Below, piece after piece: positions 24,690 through 37,821 of a stretch of 64,000 nt of DNA (position 1 is its first letter; each line of letters opens with the position of its first letter). Position numbers and translations under genes: made by a program. Under the pieces are notes generated by a model. The model was not told the origin of the DNA. It saw nothing but the letters and a program-made list of their open reading frames with translations, and did no database searches. Source of the DNA: Lithospermum erythrorhizon (taxonomy: Eukaryota > Streptophyta > Magnoliopsida > Boraginales > Boraginaceae). The DNA lies in the NCBI GenBank assembly GCA_019722365.1, contig JADFUC010000912.1, positions 62,001 to 126,000 of the forward strand, read 5' to 3'.

Positions 24690-26420
24690 GTGTTTAAAGT
24701 TTAAACTTAAACCTTTTGTAGTAAATATGTAAAATAACTACAAAGAATCATATAAATTAAAATAAAATAGAAAGAAAATATTCTAGTCTTACCATATCCC
24801 CTCACGAGTACAATGTTGTTGGATGTCAAGAACAATAACAAATCCAGGATTTGCATCGGGTACTAAATTGGGTGCAAAGGGTCCAGATGGAACCCCGAAG
24901 GAATAAGGCGAGCTATTGTATCATGTATCGAGTGATTACATTGCGATAATAGGATGTAACCTATATTGGATGAACCTATAGTAAACTAAGAACACAATAA
25001 GCATGAAACAAGAGAGGGAAACAATCGACACAAATATGTATATTAAAAAAAAGATCACATATATATTTATTTTGAAATTTGTATAAAAAATCAAATTCGC
25101 ACTGTCAAAGTTTTTGTTTTTGTGTTAAAATGAATTCCCGTCAAAGTTTCTAAGAAGATCTAAGTAGTAAATGCTTATACGAGGGTTATACAACGATAAA
25201 CTGGGGATTTTAACATAGGTGTTCATTTCAACATTTAAAATTTAAAAAGTTAATATAGGTATTTATTTTGAATTAAAATATTTGTTTGAGAGAAGTTTTA
25301 AACTAGAGACCTTTTATAAATTAATCGAAGACTTAATCATTTAAGGTATAATTTTTTATATAGGGTATTTACATGAATATCCTAGACCTACTCTAGATCC
25401 GTCCATGACGATAAATAACCCATTTCTAGAAGTACATGCACAGTGAACTCGATACTAGTTAAAACCGACTCGTTTGTAACTTTTTACATATTCTATATAT
25501 AAATTGATCGTGTAATTTGTCGATATTCGGTCAACAAACCCCACACAATACCCCTCCGACTGATTTCCCGACCAAACTCACTTAAAAAAATTGTTCGATA
25601 AACAAAACAATTGTACAATTATTCGATTCGTTAGCATTAACATCATTAGTGTTGTTGTTAACTTTTATTAACTTGCCCCACACCCCATGATGGAAGATTT
25701 GGAAGTCCATTGACATGCAATTATTACTCCAAATCCCATCTCTTGTGTCCTATCTCTATTTCGTTGACTATTCCACAACATCAAATCAAAAGTCAATACT
25801 TACAATTTAATTTAAGTTTTTAAGTTTGGAGGTATACGCATAACATAATTTTAGTAGGAATATTCTTTATTTAATTTGCATTATAATTACTGGATAGACG
25901 CGACACAGAATTAAATAAATATTTACCAACAATATTTTTAACTAATCCATATACTTTATTTCATATTCAATTTTTAATAATTTTTTTTGTAGATTTTATA
26001 CATACGACAATATAGATTGTGGTTCATATATATGTATTATACGATGTAGCTTAAAATTAAAATTAATATGCCATATAAATAAAAGCTATTATTCTATGAA
26101 AGTTATTACGAAATTATTATTATTTCAAATTAAAACGCGATCATCTATGTTAAGAATGACATTAAATTTAATCGAATAATAATCGACTATGCCTATTTAC
26201 TTTATATATAGTATATATTTTCTTTTTGTAGATATTCAAATGTAATTAAATTTTCATTTGATTAATTATCTTTCAAAAATTACTTATGATTTATTGATAT
26301 AAAATTATCATAATTTTAATTTAAAAAGTCAACGCTTTCAATTGCAAAAATCAGACAAGTTTTCAACGCCCCCAAATTTCATAACAGAATAACAGCCATC
26401 AGAAACCAGAAAAGCCGCAG
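24690..26420. other. Intergenic, AT-rich
   Basis: No coding region is supported. CTAGATCCGTCCATGACG at 25394-25411 resembles the end of a hAT-type MITE, but I could not find its partner. Confidence 0.45.
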
Positions 26421-26592
26421 CATCATTGCTTAAAGATATTCGTGTCACTCTCTTATTCGTCAACCCCCTCGCCAATCATTCCATTTCCCAAAATATTTGT
26501 CCGAATTGTCCCTTCCCCTTTGCTCGTCTTTCAGAAAATTAATTACTATAATTAAACCAAAATAATTCAATAATCTTCTTTGTTTTTTGAAG

Positions 26593-27164
26593 GTAATATT
26601 AATTTTTTTTATTGTATGTATCGCCAAAATATAGTCTAGTGTGAATTTCGATGATTGACTTTTTAAATATTTTTATAACGCAGAATACTTTTAAGTGGTA
26701 AAGTTTATATCAATGATACTATTCTTAGTAATTGCATTTTTCGTAATGTATATATCACAATTTTTTATCTAGTTTTGAATTATGATGGTTGGGGTTTTTA
26801 ATTTTCAACGCAAATATTTTTGTATATTGTCTAATATTTGGTAAAAAATATATCAATAGACAGTTAATTGCATTTTTACTCAAATTTTAAAATCACTTGG
26901 GCTAATTTCGACAAGCTCGACTTTTTTAATTTTTCAACACAAATATTTTATTGATATATATATATAAATAATATATGTTAATTTTTTTAGCAAGAGATAG
27001 TGTTTTCAACCTTATTTTATGTTAGCACTATAATTTTGATTCAAATCTAAGTTAGGTGTGTGAATTAAGGGGTAAGTTTTTGTGATTTTTTATGTTATGA
27101 AATGATTTTGTTTATTTGAGATGATGATGAAGATAATGATGATTGTTTTGATTGTTGTTTGAAG
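26593..27164 (+). other. Likely leader (5'UTR) intron of the CBSCBSPB gene
   Basis: A donor (GAAG|GTAATATT) at 26592/26593 and an acceptor (TTGTTTGAAG|ATAATG) after a T-rich tract would remove 572 bp and leave the start codon three bases into the next exon. Leader introns are common in plants. The upstream part (26400-26592) is pyrimidine-rich, as expected of a leader. Confidence 0.45.
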
Positions 27165-27167
27165 ATA

Positions 27168-30100
27168 ATGACGGGTCAAGGGGGAACAACTTCGAGGAAA
27201 AGCATGTCGATGACACGTAAGAAACCGGGTGCTGCCTCGGAATCTGGTGGTGGACACACCGATCAATCTCACCGGAAATCATTTTCTGGTTCTCGCTCAA
27301 TGTAATTTTTCGCCATTCTCCTACCTCTTTTATATTATTATGATCCCTTCGTCCCAGGTTTTGAATTTTGATGGTTGAATTTATATCTTTTTTATATGTT
27401 GTTGTATGATATTTGTTGAAACGTATTTTCAATATATATTTCACTACAATACGCTTAATTATGATTAATGCAAATACGCGAGTCAATTGGGCGCTATAAA
27501 GTTTGTTACCGGCACTGTCCATTTGGGATTGGGAAGGGGTGGGGTGATTATATTTCTAGAAATTTATTTGAAATTTTGTTCTGGGAATGAAATGAGATTG
27601 TCTAGTTCTAGCTCATTATTTGTTTGATCTATTTCTGAAATGTATGAATCGCAATCAATGTCATATGCTCCTTGTGGTATGGGGCTGCTTGTTGTGCATT
27701 ATTAATGAAATAGACGTATGCTCATTGTATGACGAGATTTAAAATAGTAAGGCTGGTTGTGGCCAAACGAAAGGTTTGGATGTTTTTATATTGGTGTGTA
27801 TTAGTTAATGAAAAGAAACGTGAAATGCCTTAAATGCCCATGTTTTATATGGATCATCCGAATCAAATATGAAGTTATGTATAATCCAATTACAATAGAA
27901 TTATATAAAGACGATGCTTATACACTCAGAGGCGACGTATGGAAACTTCTTGAATATATAATTACATTTGCCATTTCACTTATGAAGTGGGTATCAGAGT
28001 GATAGGAAATCATAAGAAAGTTGTTGGAAATCTAAATGGTAATGTTCGTTAATGTGGAAACAAAATAGTCAACTGAAGATGAATGTTGTTGATGTTTAGC
28101 ATCATGAGCCATGGGATTTTGATGCCTCTATTGGAAGAAGATGCAACATATAAGTGTAGAGAAACTTTAATGGGGTTTAGTCTTAGAAACCGAATCAAGT
28201 ATAAGAGTGCAGATGGTATCCTTCAGACTAAATATTAGTTTCGGTTTGAACAATGACGTTATCAGAGCCTTATGAAAGAGCAGATAAAGGAGGATGTGTT
28301 TATCAACCCCTTGTAGTTGTTTGGTGTGAGGGAAGGAAATTGGAGAGGGAGAAAATATACATTTATCATATCTTAATTGATTCATTTTCTTCTTCTTCTT
28401 TTCCCCTGTTACCAGTCATTTTATTTTCCATACTACTTAGCCTTCAACCCTCAGCTAAACAAAGTGTAATGAAGTTAAGCTAGTAATGATCCGAGAAGAG
28501 AAAAATGTTGCAACTTCTAAGCTTATGTTTTTTTTATTCATCTTAAAGTTAAAAGGAGTCTATCTTGAAAAAGAAATGATAAATGGTTGAAAAGAAAATA
28601 TGGCAAATGTATGTACCTAGAATTTCTTCTGCTTCAAATTCTCAGTGAAGTTCATATTTGGAGCAGGGGACTGACAGGAGAGCGGACTGTGAAACGATTA
28701 CGGTTATCAAAAGCCTTGACTGTGCCTGAAACCACTAATATACTTGAGGCTTGTCAGAAAATGGCTTCTCGTAGAGTTGATGCCTTGTTGTTAACTGACT
28801 CAAATGCACTGCTGTGTGGAATTCTAACAGACAAGGTTTAACCTCAAAATTTGTCTTTGTTCATGCTTCTCTCCCATCTTTTGAAATAAATACTGTAATA
28901 TTTCATACTGTGAACTTTCTGGTATGTGAAGGATATATTAACGAGAGTAATAGCTCGAGAAGTCAATCTTGATGGAACTCCTGTCTCAAAGGTAATGACA
29001 AAGAACCCAGTATTTGTCCTTTCTGATACTCTAGCCGTGGAAGCCTTACAAAAGATGGTGCAAGGTTGGTATCATTGCAGATAGCATTGAGTCATTCCCT
29101 GCAAAAGTCATTCCTCACTTATCCTTTCTTCCCACTTTTCGTCTTCACAGGAAAGTTCAGACATTTACCCGTTGTCGAAAATGGGGAAGTTATCGCCTTA
29201 CTTGATATAGCAAAATGTCTATATGATGCAATTGCTCGGATGGAGAGGGCAGCTGAGAAGGGAAAAGCAATTGCTGCTGCCGTGGAAGGTGTCGAGAAAC
29301 ACTGGGGATCAATGGCTTCCGGTTGGTAGACAATGATTTTGTTTGTTCTATGACTTACAAATTATGTGTTCCAGACATTTCTCTGTTTTATGAGCATTCC
29401 ACACACACATTTACTCTCTCAAGTTCAAATGTGTTCTTTATTCTGAATGGTATTCCTGTTCTCCCAAGTGTTCCTAGCAACTCAATTGCATTGTTGGTGG
29501 GTTGCAGGTCCATCATTCATTGATACTTTGCGTGAGCGATTGTTCAAGCCTTCATTGTCTACCATAATAACTGAAAATTCAAAGTAGGTAATATCTTGAC
29601 TTTTCAGTTCTGATTATATCACTCTTTGTGATTATAATGTAAATAAATGCCATGATTGTCTCTCAATAATCTTTCTTAAATTTAGCTGACGAGGTTTATG
29701 TTTTCCTGCTGCACACTACAGGATAGTTACAGTTTTGCCAAGTGACACTGTTTTAGTGACAGCAAAGAAAATGCTTGAGTCTCGAGCGAGCTGTGCAATT
29801 GTTACTGTTGAAAATAAACCTGCAGGAATTCTAACGTATGCTGTCCTTATTTCCTCCTCTTATCTAAAGTTCCTTGTTTGAACTTATTCTAAGCTTGATA
29901 ATATTGGTAATATTACTTCGATTCCTCATTTTGCAGTTCCAAGGACATCTTGATGCGGCTGATAGCTCAGGGTCTTCCAGCTGACTTTACCTCAGTAGAA
30001 AAGGTAAATTTTCCATTCTTATAATCTTGTGGACCTCCTTGATATAGCAAGTACGCCAAATTGTGATTAATGGCAATATGGCATCAAATGAGCTTGCCTG

Positions 30101-32746
30101 TTATGAATATTTTGCTTCGGTAGTAATCCGCATGCAGATCAGAAATTTAAAGAAAGTTACTTAAAAACAAGTAAAAAAGAGTAAAAGGGTCTCAACAACT
30201 TGCTATCAGTCTTGGAACATTTTGATAAAACTGCCAAGGCTACCTTCTCAGTGACGAAGTCTCTGTTAATGAGGGTATACCTGTGCGTCAATGTATTACT
30301 ACAGAGAATCCTAATAATGGGAAACATTTTCTTGTAGAATTTGAAATGTACATATAAACCCAAATACCTCTTTCTGGAATTCACAGAATTTCAGTAACCT
30401 GCTAAAGTGTTCATGTATAAATTTGTTTGACTGATGTGCACAGTTTAAACATATACATTTCAACTTGTTGAAAGCAAGAGTCTGCTCAGCCTCTTTTCCC
30501 TGTCCATTCTTGTGGCATTTCGGATGCTCATTTTTCTAACTTTTGCTTTTATCTGTAAACCTTAGGTGATGACCCCTAATCCAGATTGTGGAACAGTTGA
30601 TACACCTATAGTTGATGCTTTACATAAGATGCATGATGGAAAATATCTACACCTGCCCGTTGTTGACAGAGGTACATACACAGTTGCTGCAATATGCTAT
30701 AGATTCTTGAACAAATGTGCATGATAATGGAAGTTTGTTTTGTTTGAAGCAGATGGGGTCGCAGTTTCTGTTGTTGATGTGTTTCATATAACACATGCTG
30801 CAGTAGCCACAGTAAGTTTGTCACGATTTGCAGTATTCAACTGTTTTAAAAAATATGTTAACCACTTGGCCGGGGAATGCTGAACTGGAACCTGAATTTT
30901 TTATTTTTATTGCTGGAACTTACCATGAAAGTTAGTTATATAACTCTTTCAAGGTAAGATGAATTATTATTCATAATTATTCTGGGAAATATTTGTTCCT
31001 TATAGTAATTAAAGCTTTCACACATTGCCTAGTTCCTCCATATCAATTGAAAAATCAAGCCATGTGCCCATGTTGTCAAGGAATCAGTATAGGAGAGGAT
31101 CCTAGCTTTGTGTTTGGGTTTCAGCATGTGTTTTTTCTTAGTTCCAAATGGTAGTTCACTTGTAACTTCTAGTAGAACTTTTGAGAACCAATTTGATATC
31201 GAAAGAACTGGTTTACATACTGACAATTGTCATTGTTGCAATGGCTTTAATTACTTCTCTAATGCAACTCTTGACAAAAGTAATTGTTCGTCATCTTTAT
31301 ACCATGCCCTGTAATCCAGTATCTGTCAGTATAACATACCAATCTATGTGAAATACTATTATTCAGCCTCTTGAACTTGCTTAGGTGGGAAGTACTGCCG
31401 GAATCAATACAGAGACGACAAATACTATGATACAAAATTTTTGGGATTCCGCTATGGCGTTAAGTGCAGATGAAGATGATGAGACACCAAGGTCTGGGAA
31501 TACATTTTTTTCAAATTATTAATGTTTCATTCATTTTCTCTCTACTAATTTGATCTCGATTCACCAGTGAAAATTCAATGAAAATGAATTCAGAAGGAGG
31601 TGACACAGGGGGATCTACTCCTTTCCCTTCATCAACCTTACCAAACACCTTTGCTTTCAAGATTGAAGATAGTAGAGGCAGAATACATAGGTTCACATGT
31701 GGTAAGTCTTGTATAATGCTTCTCAAATTTGTTTAATGTATCATGAATTTCAATATGTTGTATTCACTATTATGAGTATCCATGGCAGGTAAGGGTAGAG
31801 GTCGAGGGTTCAAACCTTGGCCGTTAGGTTTATAAAAAAAATAATAACTAATTTCTTTAGAACTCAATTTAATTTGGGGAAATACCTCGGTAAGGAATCA
31901 ACGAATATATGGGACATAGGTATCACTGACAGAAAATAAGCATGAATCATAGTCGGTACTATTAATTCCCAATGAGAGTACTGCATCTGAATATATGTCA
32001 TTATCTCTAATATTCTTACTGAGAGGACCTGATCCTTTTCCCTTGTTAAATTAATTCCTCAGACACTCGGAGCTTGACTGAACTGATCACTGCATTGCTT
32101 CAAAGAGTGGGAGGCGAGATTGACCGCAGTAAACTGCCACAAATTCTGGTGAATGTTGACATCACAATTCACAACTCTACTTCTTTCTCTTATAATCATC
32201 GCAGTCCCTTTGACACCTACATAAGTCAAAGTCATATATCATGCTCATTGGATAACAAATTTTGTGCAGTATGAAGATGAAGAACATGACAAGGTACTAC
32301 TTGCTTCAGATAGTGATCTCGTAGCAGCTGTTGACCATGCAAAGGCAGCTGGGTGGAAGGTATACCTTTTGCTATCTGGGTTATGCTTATTTTGACGGAG
32401 TCATAATGCTAAACATTTGAGAGAGGATACCATACTTCATCTTAGAATCTCATGTTTGGGAAATCATATCTAATACTCCGTATATGTTAGCTCCTTATAT
32501 GACACATCTTAGAATTTCTTGTTTAAGAAGCATGAACCAATATCTGTAGTTCTTGATACTTGACAGGGACTACGGTTGTTTTTAGAAAACTCGGGAACAC
32601 CTGGTCGGAGGAGGGCCTCCGGCTCAGAAAGTATCGATTATGCTCATGTAGATGCATGGGCTTCCGCCTATAAAGCTCTTGCAGCCGGAGCTGCACTAGT
32701 CGCCAGTTTAAGCATATTAGCATACTTAAAGAGATCCAATAACTGA
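27168..32746 (+). CDS. CBSCBSPB: CBS and PB1 domain protein (CBSCBSPB family), 14 exons, 541 aa
   Basis: Exons: 27168-27301, 28667-28835, 28932-29064, 29151-29321, 29508-29583, 29722-29835, 29937-30003, 30566-30671, 30753-30811, 31385-31491, 31568-31701, 32063-32148, 32270-32359, 32567-32746. All junctions are GT-AG and phases close to 1626 nt without a stop. A basic, Ser-rich N-terminus precedes GERTVKRLRLSKALTV. Two CBS pairs follow (about 55-180, with RRVDALLLTD, GKFRHLPVVENGEVIALLD; about 225-345, with ILTSKDILMRLI, GKYLHLPVVD). A PB1 domain (about 403-493) runs from TFAFKIED to WKGLRLFLE, and a C-terminal helix (ALVASLSILAYL) suggests a tail anchor. CBS pairs usually bind adenosyl ligands and PB1 mediates protein pairing; this family's role is little known. 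Arabidopsis homologues are 530-560 residues with the same order. The start fits a short Ser/Thr-rich leader and exon phase. Confidence 0.93.
27302..28666 (+). other. Long first coding intron of CBSCBSPB
   Basis: A 1365-bp intron from GTAATTTTTC to TTTGGAGCAG. It contains a 64-codon plus-strand frame (27808-28002) and a 72-codon minus-strand frame (28385-28167), neither resembling a protein. Confidence 0.85.
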
Positions 32747-33290
32747 TCAAAGTACTTCAAAGTCTACTTTAACACATCAAGCTTATTATTTTGGATTTTG
32801 ACAGCCACATTATAATTGAGAGATGACTTTATTTGGATTTTTTGTGTGTGTATCATATAGAGGAAGTTCGAGTCTTTAACTAGCTGGTGTATACCTTTTT
32901 TGTTAAGGATAATGATGAATCTGAAATAGATCAGTGTGACAGTGTACCAAAAGAAATCATATCTCTGTGTATAATTGTTTTTATACATAAATTGTAAGCT
33001 ATCATGTGCTACAATTTTGATATAATTGCCCTGGACGGCTTGGCCTTTGTGGTGTTGCAATAAACATTGTTGTCTTTGAGATTTCACAGCTTTGATCTTC
33101 CATTCTATATTGAAAACAATTGATCAATAAATGTATAGTAGTATATGAAAATAGATTTATTGTGTACTTGAGAGTTAAAATGCTAAGGATCGATTTAAAG
33201 TAGAAAGTTATTCATCCATCAGTTTAGTCGCTGATAATATTCCAATATAAAACTGAGCATATGACAAGAATTGATTGAGTACAAACTAAA
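32747..33290 (+). other. 3' flank of CBSCBSPB
   Basis: Probable 3' untranslated region with AATAAA-type signals at about 33060 (CAATAAACATT) and 33127 (CAATAAATG), then AT-rich spacer. The minus-strand frame at 33087-32764 is a shadow. Confidence 0.5.
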
Positions 33291-33295
33291 GAAAT

Positions 33296-33442
33296 ATTCA
33301 CTCCGTTTCAAAATATATACTTGTTTGTATTTAAAAGCGATTTATTAAAAAATAAAGGAAGTCATATTGGGATCAATCAGAAAACGTATATTAAAAAATT
33401 CAAAACAATCAAATTATTATGTATTTTAAGACGGAGAGAGTA
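33296..33442. mobile_element. Stowaway-type MITE
   Basis: About 147 bp with inverted ends: CACTCCGTTTCAAAATA on the left and, reverse-complemented from the right, TACTCTCTCCGTCTTAAAATA. This is the CTCCCTCCGT signature of Stowaway elements, which insert at TA. Confidence 0.75.
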
Positions 33443-33885
33443 TTGATCTAGCTCAATGAATAGTCGAGCTCTAGACTCATCTCAATTTAAATGCAGTTTA
33501 ATCAAGTTAAATTAACCCATATCTTTATACGGTTTTTTTTAACACATGTTAAAGAAGTAAAATTGGAAATAATAAGTAAATATATTTAAAAAATATTTCC
33601 ATATCAAAGTTTAGATACAAATCTTGTATTAGATATTTTTATTAATTATCACTTTAACCTCTGCCCTAAGGGCACATATTAAAAAAATAGATCTTTATAT
33701 ATTACTCCGTATAAGATTTGTTCCCACCATCTAATTCTAAGTGTAATTCCGAATTTATAATTATTTTAGATGAAATTCACAGGACACTTTGAAAATATGA
33801 AAAAGTTGAGTTCCTCATTTGAAAATTAGATCGTTTCTGGAGGCAATTTACTAATTGTAAAAGTTTAATTCCTCATTTGAAAAAA

Positions 33886-36184
33886 GGTTAAATTTCATCC
33901 AGACACCTAAACTACGAAAAACATTTCAAATAAGCACTTAAACCTTTCAACCTTTCAAATAGGCATCTGAAGGTGATTTTTGACACCTGAACTTTTGGAA
34001 AACATATTTTTTGCACCTGAACTCCATTTTAATAGGTAAAGCTAAGGGCAAAACAGGACATTTATATATATTATACTTTATGAGTTATTTTTTAAATAAC
34101 AAATACTTAATTAAATCAATTTTTAATAATCAATTTCAATTAATAATTAAATAAAACGTAAAATAAAACACATCATAGTTAACTTTACCCCCACCCCCTC
34201 CCTCACCAAACCAACCCGTAAAAATTAACATCGAAGCATCGGGGCCAGTTATATCAAGGCAATCTATCGCCCAAACACCACCACCCAACCCAATCGGTTG
34301 GCCACCCTCTTCATAACCCTTGATTGTTTTGTGCACTCTCAAGTGAGAAAAACTTCGTTTTGTTCCTCTCAATAAAATACTCAAGTAAAGAAACCTCGGT
34401 ATTTCTTGGAGACGCTCAGTCAAGGTCCCCTGCACTCAATCGCTGCGACATTTGACATCGGCTCTGTCCGAATCACTAATCGCCATCCGAGCCAAACGAC
34501 AACAATCTTATCGATCCATAATCTCATCAAGTATAACATCGATTAATTCAATTTCAGGGAATTTATGGGTTTAAAAATCAGTAAAAATTAACAAAGGAGA
34601 GATCTTTCCTATAATGCTAGTCAATAGCTGTGATACAAAGCATCGCTAATAATAATAAAGATTATAAATAATGAGTCATCGCATCTATATGTTGTTCTGA
34701 TGTATCTGCCTCCATTAATCTTAGTTTATTAATAAGCGAGGATACAAGACTGTTAGTAAATTCTAGATGACATCAAAACTAGAAGATCACTTGAGCAAAT
34801 GAGCATGGATGCTATAAGCACACTTCAAACGGTAAATCTTTTTTGGGCAAAATTACTATTTTAGCCCCCTTATTTGTAAGTGTAGTATTTGAGGAAGTTT
34901 CATTTAAAGGCATAATAGTCATTTTACTATTTTTAAACAATGTTTGGATGTGCTTATAGTCCTTCGCGCAAATGAGTTACAAGATTGTTATTAATAGACT
35001 AAGATTAAGGGAGCAAAATGGTAGGAGAATATGGTTCAAGGGGAAGTGGAGCCATGGGATTGGTTAGACAAGTGAATCCAGAGTCGAATCTTACCGTTGT
35101 GGTTCGAGTTTGGTTCGTGATTGCTCTAACATTAGGGGTTCGATTCAATTTAAATAGCTGAGCTTTTATTTATATTATTCGGCTCGAGTTCAAAGGATTT
35201 TTTAGGTTAATGTTCGATTCGATTCGGTTCAAAGTTTTCCAAACAAATAACATGTTCAACAGATAATCGTTGGTCAGATTAAAATTACAATATTCAATTT
35301 TATCATAAAGGACTTGAATGCTGAATAAAATTATAAAATTACAACATAAAGATCATTAAACCATAACTCCATAAGTCCATAACAAAAAGCAGGCATAAGT
35401 CTCATAACTCAAAACCTCAAAAGTCAAAACGTCAAAAAGTCAACCCCTAAATAAAGACTATGAAAAGGCAAAACCCTAACCTTCATCAGGAATTGGAACT
35501 TATTCTAACATCACCCAACGATAAAGACTAGAGAGACGGTTAGAGATTTGATTTAGAGGGACGGTTGGCGAGAAACCAGAAATAGAGAAAGAATCTCAAA
35601 ACGAGGAAATAATGTTACGGGAAGAGACTTCAAGATTTAAGTGAGATATACTAACGGACTATGGCATATCAGACTCAGATCGACTAAAATTACTAACGGA
35701 CCCTAACTATTTAACCTGACATCTTAATCCATGCACCGGAAATTCTAACATCTTCAAGCTATTCGCCTGGGCCTCACAAATAGTGAATTTAAACGCTCGT
35801 CGCCTTTAAGTTATCAATCCAGCTCGAATCAAGTATTTCGAAATGTAATACTCTGAATCGAATTAAGCCTTTACGTTCACTCACAATCCCAGATAGGGTG
35901 GGGGTAAGGTTGAAGATGATGTGGTTTATTTTATTATTTATTTAATTAATTATTAAAAATTGATCCAATTAAGTATTTGTTATTTAAAAAATGACCCATA
36001 AAGTGTGATATATAAATGTACTATTTTTCCCTTAGCTTTACCTATTAAATTGGAGTTCAGGTGTTACAAATATATGTTTTCCAACAGCTTCGTGTGCCAA
36101 AAAATCACATCAGTTATTTGAAAGCGTTAAAAGGTTTGAGGCTCTATTTAAACATTTTCAGTTCGTGGCCGATCAAATTTAGCC
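33886..36184. mobile_element. Mutator-like element with about 300-bp inverted repeats
   Basis: The left end (33886 to about 34205) and the right end (about 35880 to 36184) are inverted copies of each other over roughly 300 bp. Shared landmarks are GGTTAAATTTCATC / GGCTAAATTTGATC at the tips, CACCTGAACTCCATTTTAAT, TAGGTAAAGCTAAGGG, AAATAACAAATACTTAATT and CTTACCCCCACCC. The flanks are TTGAAAAAA (33877-33885) and TTGAAAAGA (36185-36193), a 9-bp duplication with one change, as is typical of MULEs. The 1.7-kb interior has no transposase; the 99-codon minus-strand frame (34435-34136) is unrecognised. A non-autonomous MULE is the best call. Confidence 0.8.
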
Positions 36185-36193
36185 TTGAAAAGA

Positions 36194-37125
36194 TCATGAT
36201 TGTTTGGAGCATAAGAATTGCAAAAAGGAAAAGAAATTAAAGTGAAAATAAATTAAGCCAAATATAGTAAAAACTTTATAAATTAATAACGTTGGTACCA
36301 ACAAAATTTATTAATTTAAAGAGTTATTAATTTATCAATAAATTAATAAATTATTAATTTAAAGAGTTTTCAACACGAAGACACGTATGTACATTCACTA
36401 TTTCTGCATTTATCGGTGATGTAATCCAAAGATGTACATCTGTAGCATATCGAATATATTAGAAATGTAAAAAGATAACAAGGAAATAGTATTAATTATT
36501 TCCATATTAATAAGTTTAGTGTTATTACTTATCATGAGTATTTTGTATTCTACCCATAAATATGGAGGTAGTCTGTCAATATATTTCATAAGTGTAATTT
36601 AATTTAATATTTATATTACTCTGTCATTTTTATAAAAAAATATTCAATCTATCTTATATAATGGCTTCTTATCTAAAAGGTGTTGCAAAATCAACTATAA
36701 AAAAATACGTAAGAAATTGTGCGAAGATGGTAGATCATCCTCCATGCACAAAAAGATTGCAAATAATAACAGAAAAAGTTCTCATGAATCAGAAAACAAC
36801 CATAGAAAGGATATAGAATTTCGATATCGCTCAAATTAATTAAGATCATGGCTATGGGGTCGTAAACAATTTCTAAACGCAATTAAGTTTGAAAAATTCA
36901 TCAAATCTTCCTTCATATAATATTAACACAATAAACATTGTCAAAATCATCAATTACATTGAAATTAATTATCTTGTTCTCTTACACTGTTACCCTAATA
37001 TTCCTCTTTCCATTGTTAACTATCATACAACTGAAATACATATGTCTATCTAGAAGTCAACTTAATCTTGTAGAAAACATGATTTTTTAGCTACCAAAAC
37101 TCATACTAATTGATTATATCTCTCA
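36194..37125. other. AT-rich spacer
   Basis: No gene or clear transposon end. Short internal repeats of TTAATAAATTATTAATTTAAAG near 36300-36370 can fold. Confidence 0.4.
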
Positions 37126-37344
37126 CCCTTTGAAATCGGGTCCGGTTATGGTGCATAAGCCATCCTTATGCACCATGCATAAATTCATCTTCTACCATAA
37201 ACCATTAACGGTTAAAGCACGATAAATCATAATACCAACCCATTAGCTATTTAACCATTAATAACTCATCCAACCTATTCCATAAATGACAAATTGAGCT
37301 TGTAATGAAAAAATAATTTTCAACAAACCATTCCTCTTTTTGGA

Positions 37345-37569
37345 TAAGTCTTCTTTATTTGATTTTGTCAGTAGCTGGTAGACGGGCTATTATCGCCTGA
37401 TGCGCGAGTCCGAAGTGGTTTGCTTCATAGCCTTATTGTTGAGATGCAAAGTGTTTGGGTAGATGTTTAGTTTTCTTTGCCATCAGTTATCCTGATCTGC
37501 CAAGTTTATTTTTGTAAGAGTTTCATCCAATTTCTAATAAAACGCTATCGCTAGTTTACCAAAAAAAAA
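37345..37569 (+). mobile_element. 5'-truncated LINE tail with poly(A)
   Basis: A patch of about 225 bp of higher GC ends TAATAAAACGCTATCGCTAG TTTACC followed by nine A, the usual close of plant L1-type LINEs. The long internal part is missing. Confidence 0.55.
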
Positions 37570-37821
37570 TTATAAATAATTTTTGTTCACATTCCTTAAA
37601 TTTCACTAATCTTGTCTCGATTCTCTCTCGGAATTTTACTCTAATTTTTCTAAATTACCTTTCACTCAGCTTCAATTCAATTATTTTACTTAATTAAGGT
37701 ACGTAGTCTCTAGAATTGTATTTTGAATTTATCAAATTTTTTATTTTTATTTTGCATGTGTTACATGATTAAAACTTAGAAAGTAATTAATGGTGTTAGT
37801 ATGTAATTTTAAAGTAAATTA

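Noticed and set aside
27808..28385. Small frames in CBSCBSPB intron 1
   Set aside because: They lie inside a well-supported intron and resemble no protein.
34136..34435. 99-codon minus-strand frame inside the Mutator-like element
   Set aside because: It starts in unique DNA and runs into the terminal repeat; the Gly-rich end is translated inverted-repeat sequence.
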